From CALDSL01 sp039810245 (lineage in GTDB: Bacteria; Chloroflexota; Anaerolineae; Anaerolineales; Anaerolineaceae), in contig JBDHWQ010000005.1 of NCBI GenBank assembly GCA_039810245.1, positions 62,001-126,000 on the forward strand: DNA of 64,000 nt, written 5' to 3'. Every line of letters starts with the position of its first letter. Position 1 is the first letter of the stretch. This document shows positions 41,465 through 50,247 of the stretch, piece after piece. The position numbers were made by a program, and so were the translations under genes. Under the pieces are notes generated by a model. The model saw only the letters and a list, made by a program, of their open reading frames with translations, was not told where the DNA came from and searched no databases.

Positions 41465-44400
41465 ATGCTCACCATCCACCTGTTCGGCAACCCGGAAGTG
41501 CTGCAAGACGGCCAGCCGCTTTCGATCTCGCGGCGCAAGAGCCGCGCGCTGCTGTATTACCTGGCCGAGAACGAGCGCCCGCAGCAGCGCGAGCACCTGC
41601 TCAGCGTATTCTGGCCGGACAATGAGCGCGAATCGGCGCAACAGGTGCTGCGCACCACGCTGCACGGGCTGCGCAACGCGCTGGGTGATGGTTTGCAGGT
41701 GGAGCGCGACGCGGTGGCCCTGGCCCCCGGCGTGGCGGTGGACGCGCGTATGTTTACGCGAAATTTGGCCGCGCCATCCGCCGATGTGCCCAAGCTGGAG
41801 ACGGTGCTGGCGCTGTATCGCGGGCCTTTCCTGGACGGCTTTAACCCCGGTGATGACATCGAGTTCGAGCAGTGGATGATGGCTGCTCGCGAGCGCTACC
41901 AGCGCATGGCCGTACGCGGGTTGGTGAGCCTGAGCCGCGCCCAGGCACTGACCGGTGACTACGCCGTGGCGCTGGGCGCGCTGGAACGCGGGTTGGCGCT
42001 CGACCCGCTGCAGGAAGACCTGCAGCGCGAGACCATCCGGCTGGCCTATTTTTCCGGTGACCGCGCCGGGGCAATTCGCCGCTACGATCAGTTGCGCCGT
42101 CTGCTGGACGAAGAGCTGGGCGTGCCGCCGATGGCCGAAACGCGTGCCCTGTATGATCAGATATTGGACGACAGCCTGCCCGCGCCGGCTCCGGTTGCCG
42201 CGCCCGCGCTGGTCATTCGCCGGGGCGCGCCGCGCGCGGAAGATGAAGCGCTGCCGTTTACCGGGCGCGAAGCTGAGTTGAGTGCGCTGCGCGCGGGTCT
42301 GTTTTCCGGCAGGCTGCTGTTGGTGGAAGGCGAGCCGGGGGTTGGCAAGACGCGCCTGGTGGAGCACGCGCTGGAAGATGCGCGCGAGATCATATGCCTG
42401 CGCGGCGCGGGTCGCGAACTGGAGCGCAGTCTGCCCTACCAGCCGGTAGTCGAGGCCTTGCGCGGGCTGGCGGGGCAGCCGGGCGGTGTCCAGGTAATCC
42501 AGCGCCTGCGTGACAGCCTGCCGGCCGTGTGGTTGAGCGAGGCAGCGCGCCTGATGCCCGAGTTAGGCGAAAGCAGCGGCGGCGCGGCCGACGAGTGGCG
42601 CCTGTGGGAAGGCTTGCGCCAGTTCTTGCTGGCCCTGGCTACGCTGCAGCCGGTGGCCGTGTTCCTCGATGATCTGCAATGGGCCGACAGCTCCAGCCTG
42701 GGTCTGCTGGGTTACCTGGTTCGCAACCTGCCCGCCGGCGAACGGGTGAGCATCCTGGCCGCAAGCCACCCGCCGGCTGGCGGCTCGCCGTTGGCGGCGC
42801 TGCTCTACGCGCTGGAGCACGCCGGGCGGCTGGAACGTATTGTGCTGGAGCGTTTTACCGCGCGCGAAGTGGAAGCAGCCGTTGTCCGGCTGGCCGGCCC
42901 GGCACATGGTCTGTCCGACTGGCTGTACGAGCATTCGGAAGGCAACCTGTACGTGCTGGCCGAGCTGGTGCGCCAGGCGCGCGCCAACGGCTGGCTCGAT
43001 ACGCGCGCCGTGCCGGCGCCCGACGTCCAGCCGGATCTGGCTGCGCCATTATACGGGCTGGTACAGTCACGGCTGAACCGCCTGAGTGACGCCGCGCGGC
43101 GTATCCTTGATACGGCGGTAGCGGCCGGGCGTGATTTCGACTTTGACCTGGTAGCGCGTGCTTCGGGCCTATCGGAAGATGCCGCGCTGGACGGGCTGGA
43201 TGAGCTGACTGCCGCCGGGCTGGTGCGCCCGGCCGGGGTAGGCGCGCTGTACCGTTTCGACCATTCGCTGACCATGGAAGTGGCCTACCACGAGGTGGGC
43301 GAGGCGCGGCATCGCCAGCTGCACCGCAAAATCGCTGCGGCTATGGAGCAGACCTACCGGCTGCGCCCGCCCGAAAACCTGGACGCCCTGCTGGCATTCC
43401 ATTATTTTGAAGGTAACCAGCCCGAACTGGCCGCGCCGCATGCCGTGCGCGCCGGGAAGCGCGCCACACAGCTTGCCGCGTGGCAGCAGGCAGCGGCGTT
43501 TTTCGCGCAGGCGCTGGACGGTTTGCCGCGCGCGGCATGGCCCCCGGTTCTGCTCGACCTAGGCCGAGCGCAGCAGCGCGGCGGCGATGCGGCGCGCGCA
43601 TTGGAAAGCTACGAACGCGCGCTGGCGCTTGCCGGCGAGCACGGAGACCGCGCCGGCATGGACGAAGCGCGGCTGCGCCTGGCCGAAGCGAATTTAACGC
43701 TGGCGCGTTTTGACCAGGTGTTGGCACAGTGCCGGTCCGTGCTGGAAAACGGACTGCCGGAGAACGGCGTGCTGGCCGAGATGTGGTGGGGCACGGCACT
43801 TTCGCTGGAAGGCGCGGATTTGCAGGCATCTGCGCAGCACCTGGAGCGCGCAGCGGCAGCCAGCCGCGCCAGCGGCAGCCCGGAGCCCCTGGCGCTGGTG
43901 GAGTTTGAACTGGGCAGCCTGTGGGCGCAGCGCGGGGACCTGCCGCTGGCCGTGGCGCATTATGAAGAATCACTGCGCGTGTGCGAGCAAGTTGCACTTC
44001 CGGCGCTGATCGAGCGGCGCGTGCTGGCGCATAATAACCTGGCCTATCACCTGCTGCTGCTGGGCGACCCGCGCGCCGCAGAGCACGCCCGGCAGGGCAT
44101 GGAGTTGGCGCAGGAATACGGCCTGGTAGGGTTGCAGCCATACCTGTATTCCACCGCGGGGGAAATCGCGATGGCAGCGCGTGATTTTGACCACGCGCGT
44201 GAGCAGTTCGTACTGGGGTTGGAGCTGGCGCAGCGTTTGGGCATCCCTGAGCGCGTAGCCGGGCTGGGAGCCAACCTGGGGCTGCTGGCGCGCGAGACCG
44301 GCGACGCGCCGCGGGCAGTGGAGCTGCTCAGCGCGGCGCGCGAACAGGCCGATTCACTCGGCTTGCGCCACCTGGCCGCGCAGATACGCATCTGGCTGGC

Positions 44401-44533
44401 TCCGTTGTTACCGCAGGCTGCCGCGTTGGAACAGCTTGACCAGGCGCGCGCCATTGCCAAGCAGGGTGGCCGCCTGCGCCTGCTGGAAGAAGAGCGTGCC
44501 GTCCGGGCGGCCGTGGAGAAGATAAAAGAATAA
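41465..44533 (+). CDS. BTAD/SARP-like transcriptional regulator with AAA ATPase and TPR repeats
   Basis: 1022 residues. Residues 1-90 form an OmpR-like winged helix (LTIHLFGNPEVLQDG...KSRALLYYLAENERP), 95-240 a bacterial transcriptional activation (BTAD) domain, then an ATPase with Walker A GEPGVGKTR and a probable Walker B AVFLDDLQWAD, then many TPR-like repeats to the end. This is the large SARP/LAL-type architecture that often controls secondary-metabolite genes. It is divergent from the carboxylase-synthase cluster, so it is the obvious candidate regulator. The ATG at 41465 matches the family start; an open frame back to 41354 lacks homology. A hairpin terminator follows. Confidence 0.9.
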   Translation: MLTIHLFGNPEVLQDGQPLSISRRKSRALLYYLAENERPQQREHLLSVFWPDNERESAQQVLRTTLHGLRNALGDGLQVERDAVALAPGVAVDARMFTRNLAAPSADVPKLETVLALYRGPFLDGFNPGDDIEFEQWMMAARERYQRMAVRGLVSLSRAQALTGDYAVALGALERGLALDPLQEDLQRETIRLAYFSGDRAGAIRRYDQLRRLLDEELGVPPMAETRALYDQILDDSLPAPAPVAAPALVIRRGAPRAEDEALPFTGREAELSALRAGLFSGRLLLVEGEPGVGKTRLVEHALEDAREIICLRGAGRELERSLPYQPVVEALRGLAGQPGGVQVIQRLRDSLPAVWLSEAARLMPELGESSGGAADEWRLWEGLRQFLLALATLQPVAVFLDDLQWADSSSLGLLGYLVRNLPAGERVSILAASHPPAGGSPLAALLYALEHAGRLERIVLERFTAREVEAAVVRLAGPAHGLSDWLYEHSEGNLYVLAELVRQARANGWLDTRAVPAPDVQPDLAAPLYGLVQSRLNRLSDAARRILDTAVAAGRDFDFDLVARASGLSEDAALDGLDELTAAGLVRPAGVGALYRFDHSLTMEVAYHEVGEARHRQLHRKIAAAMEQTYRLRPPENLDALLAFHYFEGNQPELAAPHAVRAGKRATQLAAWQQAAAFFAQALDGLPRAAWPPVLLDLGRAQQRGGDAARALESYERALALAGEHGDRAGMDEARLRLAEANLTLARFDQVLAQCRSVLENGLPENGVLAEMWWGTALSLEGADLQASAQHLERAAAASRASGSPEPLALVEFELGSLWAQRGDLPLAVAHYEESLRVCEQVALPALIERRVLAHNNLAYHLLLLGDPRAAEHARQGMELAQEYGLVGLQPYLYSTAGEIAMAARDFDHAREQFVLGLELAQRLGIPERVAGLGANLGLLARETGDAPRAVELLSAAREQADSLGLRHLAAQIRIWLAPLLPQAAALEQLDQARAIAKQGGRLRLLEEERAVRAAVEKIKE

Positions 44534-44537
44534 AAAT

Positions 44538-44566
44538 CGAGCCTGCGTCAGCAGGCTCGGCTTTGT
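44538..44566 (+). terminator. Terminator of the BTAD gene
   Basis: CGAGCCTGC (44538-44546) and GCAGGCTCG (44551-44559) around GTCA, followed by GCTTTGTG. The U-tract is short. Confidence 0.65.
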
Positions 44567-44567
44567 G

Positions 44568-46373
44568 TCACGCAACCAGTTTCTCCAAACGATCCACTAA
44601 TTCGCTGAGTACCTGGAAGGCCTCTTCGACTGGCTGAGGCGTGGTCATGTCTACCCCGGCCAGCTTGAGCGCGTCCAGCGGGTAGAGCGACGCGCCCGCA
44701 GACAGGAAGCTGCGGTAGTGCTCGGCTGCGCCCGGCTCGCCGGCCAGGATGCGCCGCGAGAGCGCATTGGCAGCCGAAATACCGGTTGCATATTGATAGA
44801 CGTAGTAATCGGCGTACAGGTGGCTGAACGTGGCCCAGGTGATGCCCACCCGCTGCGGGTCAACCTGCATCTCATTGCCATAGCCTTCGGCGAACAGCTC
44901 AGCCATGCGCTGGTTCATGATCTCGGCGTTCAGGCCTTCGCCGCTCTCGGCGCGCTGATGCATTTCCAGCTCAAAGCGCGCCAGGGTGGGCATAATGAAG
45001 AAGTAGCGGTGGAAATTGCTCATCGCCTCTTCGATCACGCTGATCTGGAACTGTGGATCAGTATTGTTCGCCAGCAGGTAGCCGCGCAGCATGGCCTGGT
45101 GGAAGTTAGAGGCCACTTCGGCCACGAACAGCGAGTAATCCGCGTATACCGGGAGCTGGTGCTTCCAGCTCAGGTAGGAATGCATTGAGTGGCCCAGCTC
45201 GTGCGCCAGGGTACTGGCCGAGAAGATCGTATCGTCGTAATTGAGGAAAATAAACGGCGATGTGCCGTACCAGCCGGATGAAAACTGCGACGAGTTTTTT
45301 CCCTGCGACGGATACACATCGATCCAGCGATCTTCGCGCACGCCCTTGCGCAACACCTCGACGTAATCATCGCCCAGCGGCCGGAGCGCGGCCACCACCC
45401 AGTCGACGGCCTGCTGGAACGGCACACGCAGCGGCTGGTTGGTGAGCGGCGCCCAGATGTCGTACGGGTGCAGCGTATCGACGCCCAGTCGCTTGCGGCG
45501 CACAGCCCAATAGCGGTGCCAGGTAGGCAGGTTGCGCTGGAAGGTCGCGATCAGGTTGTTGAACACTTCGACCGGGATATTGTTCTCATTCAGGCTGGCT
45601 TCCAGCGTGGTGGGATAGTGACGCACGCGGGTCTGGAAGACCATCTGGTTGATCGACGTGGACAGGTTGCTGGCCAGCGTGTTTTTGAAGGCCAGGAATG
45701 TGTCGGTGTAATTCTCCCAGGCAGTGCGGCGCGCTTCACGGTCGGGGCTGGAGAGGATTTCGTCCAGTGTGCCCTGGGTGACGGGGAGACGCGTGCCATC
45801 CGAAGCCATCGCATCCGCGAAGCGGAAGTCGGCATCGGTGAGCATGGTGGCGGTGGTAGACGTGCTGGTGAAGGCGGGGGTAAGCATGCCCAACACTTCT
45901 TCGACTTCCTGCGAGCGCACGTGCTGCTGCTTGCGAAACAGGTTGTCGATGTAATGCGCGTAGCCTTTCAGTTCCTCATTCTCGCGCATCCAGCCCTCGA
46001 GCGTCTCGCGGCCGATAGCCAGGATTTCCGGGTCGGTAAAAGCAACGGCAGTAACAAACTCGCCCAGCACGGCGTAGGCCATGCCTTCCATCTGCGCACC
46101 GGCCGGGTCGGCGGTGTTGGTGGCCGCGGTGAGCGAAGCATAGACCAGCACTTTGCCGGCGCGCATGTACAGCGTTTCCACAAGGTGCATGGCTTCGAGC
46201 AGCACCGCCGCGCTTTCGTGCAGGCGGCCCTGGTAGGCCTGCACCGCGGAGATATCCTCACTCAACTTTTTGGCTTCTGCTTTCCAGGCTTGCGGTGAGT
46301 CAAACAGGCTGGGTGCGTTCCAGGTATATTCCACCGGTATCTCATTCCGCTGCCGAACTTTTGTGTCGGACAT
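44568..46373 (-). CDS. pepF: Oligoendopeptidase F
   Basis: A 601-residue zinc peptidase of family M3 that degrades oligopeptides in the cytoplasm. The zinc motif HELGH is at H391-H395 with the third ligand Glu about 25 residues later (EVASNFHQ). The N-terminal helical domain and the length fit the family. ATG at 46373 with GGAGGAAAG upstream. It is divergent from the YceI gene. Confidence 0.93.
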   Translation of the reverse strand: MSDTKVRQRNEIPVEYTWNAPSLFDSPQAWKAEAKKLSEDISAVQAYQGRLHESAAVLLEAMHLVETLYMRAGKVLVYASLTAATNTADPAGAQMEGMAYAVLGEFVTAVAFTDPEILAIGRETLEGWMRENEELKGYAHYIDNLFRKQQHVRSQEVEEVLGMLTPAFTSTSTTATMLTDADFRFADAMASDGTRLPVTQGTLDEILSSPDREARRTAWENYTDTFLAFKNTLASNLSTSINQMVFQTRVRHYPTTLEASLNENNIPVEVFNNLIATFQRNLPTWHRYWAVRRKRLGVDTLHPYDIWAPLTNQPLRVPFQQAVDWVVAALRPLGDDYVEVLRKGVREDRWIDVYPSQGKNSSQFSSGWYGTSPFIFLNYDDTIFSASTLAHELGHSMHSYLSWKHQLPVYADYSLFVAEVASNFHQAMLRGYLLANNTDPQFQISVIEEAMSNFHRYFFIMPTLARFELEMHQRAESGEGLNAEIMNQRMAELFAEGYGNEMQVDPQRVGITWATFSHLYADYYVYQYATGISAANALSRRILAGEPGAAEHYRSFLSAGASLYPLDALKLAGVDMTTPQPVEEAFQVLSELVDRLEKLVA

Positions 46374-46472
46374 AATTTCTTTCCTCCGTTTATGCTGTTG
46401 TTTACGATGCTGTCACGCTGGCTGGATATGATACAGATAAGCTTAATTATATTCAGATTTGAGGAGAGAAAA

Positions 46473-47015
46473 ATGACCTGGACGATTGACAATGCCCATT
46501 CGGAAATCAACTTCACTGTGCGCCATATGATGATCTCGAACGTGCGCGGACAGTTTGAACGCTTCACTGGTACGGTAGACTTCAACGAAGAACACCCGGC
46601 GCAGTCGAGTGTGGACGTGCAGATCGAAGCTGCCAGCATCAACACCAAAGAGGTTAAGCGCGACGAGCACCTGCGCTCCGCCGATTTCCTGGCCGCCGAT
46701 CAGTATCCCTACCTGACCTTCAAGAGCCAGCGCGTGGAAGTAGTGGATGAAAACCACGGCAAGATCCACGGCGATCTCACCATCCGCGGTATCAGCCGCC
46801 CGGTGGCGTTGGATGTGGAATACTCCGGCATGGCCAAGAGCCCGTGGGGTACGATGAGCGCCGGCTTTACTGCCAGCACCAAAATCAGCCGCAAGGAATG
46901 GGGCCTGGAATGGAACGCTGCCCTCGAGACCGGCGGTGTTCTGGTGGGCGATGAAATTAAGATCAATATCGAGCTGGAAATCGTGAAGCAACCCCAGGCC
47001 GAAGCAGTTGCCTGA
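46473..47015 (+). CDS. YceI-family protein
   Basis: A 180-residue lipocalin-like beta-barrel: MTWTIDNAHSEINFTVRHMMIS at the start and LTIRGISRPVALDVEY in the middle are family signatures. YceI proteins bind polyisoprenoid-type ligands. Unlike many relatives it lacks a signal peptide, so it should be cytoplasmic. GAGGAG precedes the ATG at 46473; the frame upstream to 46392 has no support. Confidence 0.92.
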   Translation: MTWTIDNAHSEINFTVRHMMISNVRGQFERFTGTVDFNEEHPAQSSVDVQIEAASINTKEVKRDEHLRSADFLAADQYPYLTFKSQRVEVVDENHGKIHGDLTIRGISRPVALDVEYSGMAKSPWGTMSAGFTASTKISRKEWGLEWNAALETGGVLVGDEIKINIELEIVKQPQAEAVA

Positions 47016-47062
47016 TCGTCCAGAGCGTTGAGCGTCTGTGCAGGGTTTGTGGTGGCAGAGAG

Positions 47063-47090
47063 TTGATCGCCGCGCCAGAATGCGTAGAAT
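47063..47090 (+). promoter_or_regulatory. Promoter of the mhqO-like gene
   Basis: TTGATC (47063-47068), 16-nt spacer, TAGAAT (47085-47090); AAGGAAGG follows before the ATG at 47132. Confidence 0.5.
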
Positions 47091-47131
47091 AAAAACAGGT
47101 TAGTATTAATAGAGGTAAGGAAGGCACGGAT

Positions 47132-48184
47132 ATGACGATTACCGGTATCCACCATATCACCCTGGTGAGCGCAGACGCTCAACGCACGCTCGATTTTTAT
47201 ACCCGCGTCCTGGGGATGCGGCTGGTAAAGCAGACCGTCAACTTTGACGACCCGGGCAGTTATCACCTGTACTTCGGTGGTGACGCCGGGCAGCCCGGCA
47301 GCGTGATCACCTTCTTTGAATGGGGCGACCTGCCCAAAGGCGCGCCGGGCATCGGCGGCACGCACCACGTGGCGCTGCAGGTGAGCGATGAACAGGGCTT
47401 GCTGATGTGGAAGCGGCGGCTGGTGGACCTGGGTCTGAATGTGGCCGGGCCATATAACCGGCGCTACTTCCGCTCGATTTACTTCCGCGACCCGGATGGC
47501 GTGCTGCTCGAAATTGCTACCAACGGGCCGGGCTTTACCGTGGATGAACCGCTGGAGCGGCTGGGGCAAACCTACCAGCCGCCCGCGCCGGACACGCACG
47601 ACACGCAGGATATGACCTGGAGCGAACCGGTAGATCAGATCCTTACCCCAATGAGCCTGCGCGGCGGCATCCATCATATCAGTGCTATCAGCAGCGACAT
47701 CCACCGCACCGACGCGTTCTACCAGGGTTTCCTGGGCATGCAGCGCATCAAAATGACCGGCAACTTCGACGCCAACGATATGCCGCACTGGTACTGGGGC
47801 GTGGATGGCGGCCGGCCGGGCAGCATTATCACGTACTTTGAGTACCCCCAGAATGGTAAGCGCGTGCGCATGGGCACCGGGCAGACGCATCACTTTGCCC
47901 TGGCGGTCAAAGACGCAGAAACGCAGCTTGAGTGGCGCGAAAAGATGCTCAGTGCCGGCATCCCGGTTTCGCCGGTGATGGAGCGGGTGTATTTCAAGAG
48001 CATCTACAGCCGTGATCCTGACGGTCACATCGTCGAGCTGGCCACCGCTGGCCCGGGCTTTCTGGTGGACGAAACCCTGGAGACGCTGGGCCAATCGCTG
48101 AAGCTGCCGCCCTGGCTGGAGCCGGCGCGCGGGCAGATTGAGCGCGGCATCACCCCGCTGCGGCTGGGCGAGACGGTCGGTTAA
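47132..48184 (+). CDS. Ring-cleaving dioxygenase of the VOC superfamily, MhqO-like
   Basis: 350 residues forming two VOC modules (about 5-150 and 180-325), each opening with a GIHHI metal-ligand motif and closing with YFRDPDG or YSRDPDG plus a Glu ligand (LLEIAT, IVELAT). This matches the MhqO/PcpA group that opens hydroquinone rings with Fe(II). The next gene, 1 bp away, is an MhqD-like hydrolase; in Bacillus mhqNOD the same pair protects against quinones. The role here is inferred from that pairing. Confidence 0.88.
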   Translation: MTITGIHHITLVSADAQRTLDFYTRVLGMRLVKQTVNFDDPGSYHLYFGGDAGQPGSVITFFEWGDLPKGAPGIGGTHHVALQVSDEQGLLMWKRRLVDLGLNVAGPYNRRYFRSIYFRDPDGVLLEIATNGPGFTVDEPLERLGQTYQPPAPDTHDTQDMTWSEPVDQILTPMSLRGGIHHISAISSDIHRTDAFYQGFLGMQRIKMTGNFDANDMPHWYWGVDGGRPGSIITYFEYPQNGKRVRMGTGQTHHFALAVKDAETQLEWREKMLSAGIPVSPVMERVYFKSIYSRDPDGHIVELATAGPGFLVDETLETLGQSLKLPPWLEPARGQIERGITPLRLGETVG

Positions 48185-48185
48185 G

Positions 48186-48839
48186 ATGGCGGCGCAGCAA
48201 ATCCCTGCCAGTGGGCCGCATGACGGCGCATTGTTGTGGACGGCCGGCGCAGCGCTCGAAGCTGCGGCGGCCGTCGTGATTGCTATCCACGGGCGCGGGG
48301 CGGGCGCGGATGATATCCTGCAGCTTGCCGGTGAGGTGGATCTGCCCGGCGTGGCCTGGCTGGCGCCCGAAGCGAACGACGGCCAGTGGTATCCGCAGCG
48401 CTTCCTGGTTCCCAGCGCGCAAAACCAGCCCTGGCTCAACTCCGCCCTGGATGTGGTAGGACAATGCGTGCAGCAGGCGCAGGCTGTGGGCATCGCCCGC
48501 GACCGCATCATCTTGCTGGGTTTTTCGCAGGGCGCTTGCCTGGCGCTGGAATGGGCCGCGCAGCACGGCGCCGGGCTGGGCGGCGTCTTTGGTTTCAGCG
48601 GTGGTCTGATCGGCAGCGAGGAAGAAGTGGAAGCGCACGCCGCTGGCCTGGACGGACTGCCGGTGTTCCTGGGCTGCGGCGATGACGACGCGCACATCCC
48701 GCTGGCGCGCGTGGAACAAACGGCGCGCGTCTTTGCCCGGCAGAGGGCGGATGTGACCCTGCGCGTGTACCAGGGCATGGGCCACTACATCAACCAGGAC
48801 GAGCTGGATTTCCTGCAAAAAACCATCGCAGCGCTATAA
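48186..48839 (+). CDS. Alpha/beta hydrolase (phospholipase/carboxylesterase family), MhqD-like
   Basis: 217 residues with IHGRGAGADD near the N-terminus, nucleophile elbow GFSQGA, acid residue in GCGDDDAHIP and His in GMGHYI, giving a complete Ser-Asp-His triad. It is coupled to the dioxygenase gene (1-bp gap) and probably acts on its product or on a related ester. Its TAA stop lies inside the -10 box of the next gene. Confidence 0.88.
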   Translation: MAAQQIPASGPHDGALLWTAGAALEAAAAVVIAIHGRGAGADDILQLAGEVDLPGVAWLAPEANDGQWYPQRFLVPSAQNQPWLNSALDVVGQCVQQAQAVGIARDRIILLGFSQGACLALEWAAQHGAGLGGVFGFSGGLIGSEEEVEAHAAGLDGLPVFLGCGDDDAHIPLARVEQTARVFARQRADVTLRVYQGMGHYINQDELDFLQKTIAAL

Positions 48840-48840
48840 T
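48835..48840 (+). promoter_or_regulatory. -10 box of the FAD oxidoreductase gene, containing the upstream stop codon
   Basis: TATAAT ends 6 nt before the ATG at 48847 and contains the TAA (48837-48839) of the hydrolase gene. No Shine-Dalgarno fits between. Confidence 0.45.
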
Positions 48841-48846
48841 CCACCT

Positions 48847-50085
48847 ATGGTGGAGCCACAAACGGATGTGATCGTCGTGGGCGGGGGTGCAGCGGGGATC
48901 TTCGCGGCGTTGGCCTGCGCCGCGGATCTGACTGGCGGGAGCGTGCTGGTGCTGGAGCGCGGAAGTGCACTGCTGCGCAAGGTGAAGATATCCGGCGGCG
49001 GGCGCTGCAACGTGACCCATGCCGCTTTCGACCCGCAGCAGTTCGCGGCCAATTATCCGCGCGGCGGTAAGGCGCTTCGCGGGCCGTTCACGCGCTTCCA
49101 ACCTCGCGATACCATCGACTGGTTTGCACAGCGCGGCGTGCGCCTCAAGACCGAGGCCGACGGGCGCATCTTTCCTGCCACTGACCGGTCGCAAACCATC
49201 ATCGACTGCCTGCTGGATGAGGCCGGCCGCCTGGGCGTGAACGTGCGCGCGCGGGATGGTGTTGAGCGCATCCGGCCATTAGAGCAGGGTTTTGCGCTGG
49301 AGTTGAGCAGCGGGCAAACGCTGGCCGCGCGGCGCGTGCTGCTGGCTACCGGCGGCGAGCGCGGTGCGTGGCGGCTGGCGAGTGACCTGGGGCATACCGT
49401 CCTGCCGCCTGTGCCATCGCTGTTTACCTTTGCCGTGCAAGATCCGCGGCTGGACGGTCTGCCCGGCGTGGCCGCCAGTGACGCGATTGCGCGCCTGCCG
49501 GATTTTGGCCTGGAGCAGCGCGGTGCGCTGCTGATCACGCACTGGGGGCTGAGCGGCCCGGCGGTGCTCAGGCTTTCGGCATGGGGCGCGCGAGCGCTGC
49601 ACGATGCCGCATATGACGCACTGCTGCGCGTCAATTGGGCCGGCACGGAAACCACCGAGGGCCTGTTCGCCAGCCTGCTGCAATCCAAGGAGCGCGCTCC
49701 CAACCAGTCACCCGGGGCCGGGCGGCCGCCGGCCGGGCTGCCCGAGCGGCTGTGGAAACGCCTGGTGGCTGCCGCGGGGATTGCGCCCGGCGCGCCGTGG
49801 AACGCCATTTCACGTGGGCAGGCCTATGCCCTGGCGCAGCAGGTGACGCGCTGCGAGCTGCGCATCCATGGCAAAGGCGCGTTCAAAGAGGAGTTCGTCA
49901 CCTGTGGCGGGGTGGCGCTGGACGAGGTCAACTTTAAAACGATGGAGAGCCGCCGCGTGCCAGGCCTGTATTTTGCCGGCGAAGTGCTGGATATTGACGG
50001 AGTCACCGGCGGATTCAACTTCCAGGCTGCGTGGACCACCGGCTGGATTGCCGGCAAGGCTATGGCTGCAAACGTCGAGGTTTGA
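48847..50085 (+). CDS. NAD(P)/FAD-dependent oxidoreductase, BaiN/YhiN (HI0933) family
   Basis: A 412-residue flavoprotein. The FAD-binding Rossmann motif VGGGAAGIFAA lies at 10-20, followed by LLRKVKISGGGRCNVTH, which is diagnostic of the HI0933/YhiN family, and a C-terminal GEVLDIDGVTGGFNFQAA. The substrate is unknown for most members. It is likely transcribed from the -10 box just before its ATG. Its stop codon overlaps the -35 of the next promoter. Confidence 0.9.
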   Translation: MVEPQTDVIVVGGGAAGIFAALACAADLTGGSVLVLERGSALLRKVKISGGGRCNVTHAAFDPQQFAANYPRGGKALRGPFTRFQPRDTIDWFAQRGVRLKTEADGRIFPATDRSQTIIDCLLDEAGRLGVNVRARDGVERIRPLEQGFALELSSGQTLAARRVLLATGGERGAWRLASDLGHTVLPPVPSLFTFAVQDPRLDGLPGVAASDAIARLPDFGLEQRGALLITHWGLSGPAVLRLSAWGARALHDAAYDALLRVNWAGTETTEGLFASLLQSKERAPNQSPGAGRPPAGLPERLWKRLVAAAGIAPGAPWNAISRGQAYALAQQVTRCELRIHGKGAFKEEFVTCGGVALDEVNFKTMESRRVPGLYFAGEVLDIDGVTGGFNFQAAWTTGWIAGKAMAANVEV

Positions 50086-50110
50086 CAATCGGGATAAAAA
50101 TGCATATAAT
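50082..50110 (+). promoter_or_regulatory. Perfect consensus sigma-70 promoter of the efflux gene
   Basis: TTGACA (50082-50087), exactly 17 nt, TATAAT (50105-50110). All twelve hexamer bases match consensus, the only such promoter I found here. Start near 50117. Confidence 0.85.
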
Positions 50111-50116
50111 TAGCCC

Positions 50117-50247
50117 AGCTAAACATCACCGGCCGCGCACGCCGGTGTTTTGTATGATGGCTCCAATATGGACGTAACGAACGCGGCCGCCGCTCAGGTT
50201 CGACATGCAGCCGGCGGCCGTTTGAATGCAGGGATGTAAACTGGTTT
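50117..50247 (+). promoter_or_regulatory. Attenuator-like leader of the efflux gene
   Basis: The 131-nt leader contains a GC hairpin with U4 (arms 50127-50133 and 50141-50147, TTTT at 50148-50151) starting about 10 nt after the transcription start, then a tiny ORF (50154-50177, MMAPIWT), then a second hairpin (50184-50192 with 50212-50220) ending in TTT. Bases 50130-50137 are also fully complementary to 50182-50189, so the first hairpin and this long-range pairing exclude each other. This is the layout of an attenuator or ribosome-sensing leader. Confidence 0.5.
50154..50177 (+). CDS. Possible 7-codon leader peptide (MMAPIWT)
   Basis: ATG ATG at 50154/50157 opens a seven-codon frame ending TAA between the two leader hairpins. 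There is no strong Shine-Dalgarno (GGTG only). A Trp codon is present, but a single one is weak evidence of amino acid sensing. Confidence 0.2.
   Translation: MMAPIWT

Noticed and set aside
46709..48778. 689-codon open frame antisense to yceI, mhqO and mhqD
   Set aside because: It spans three real genes with good starts and motifs on the other strand.
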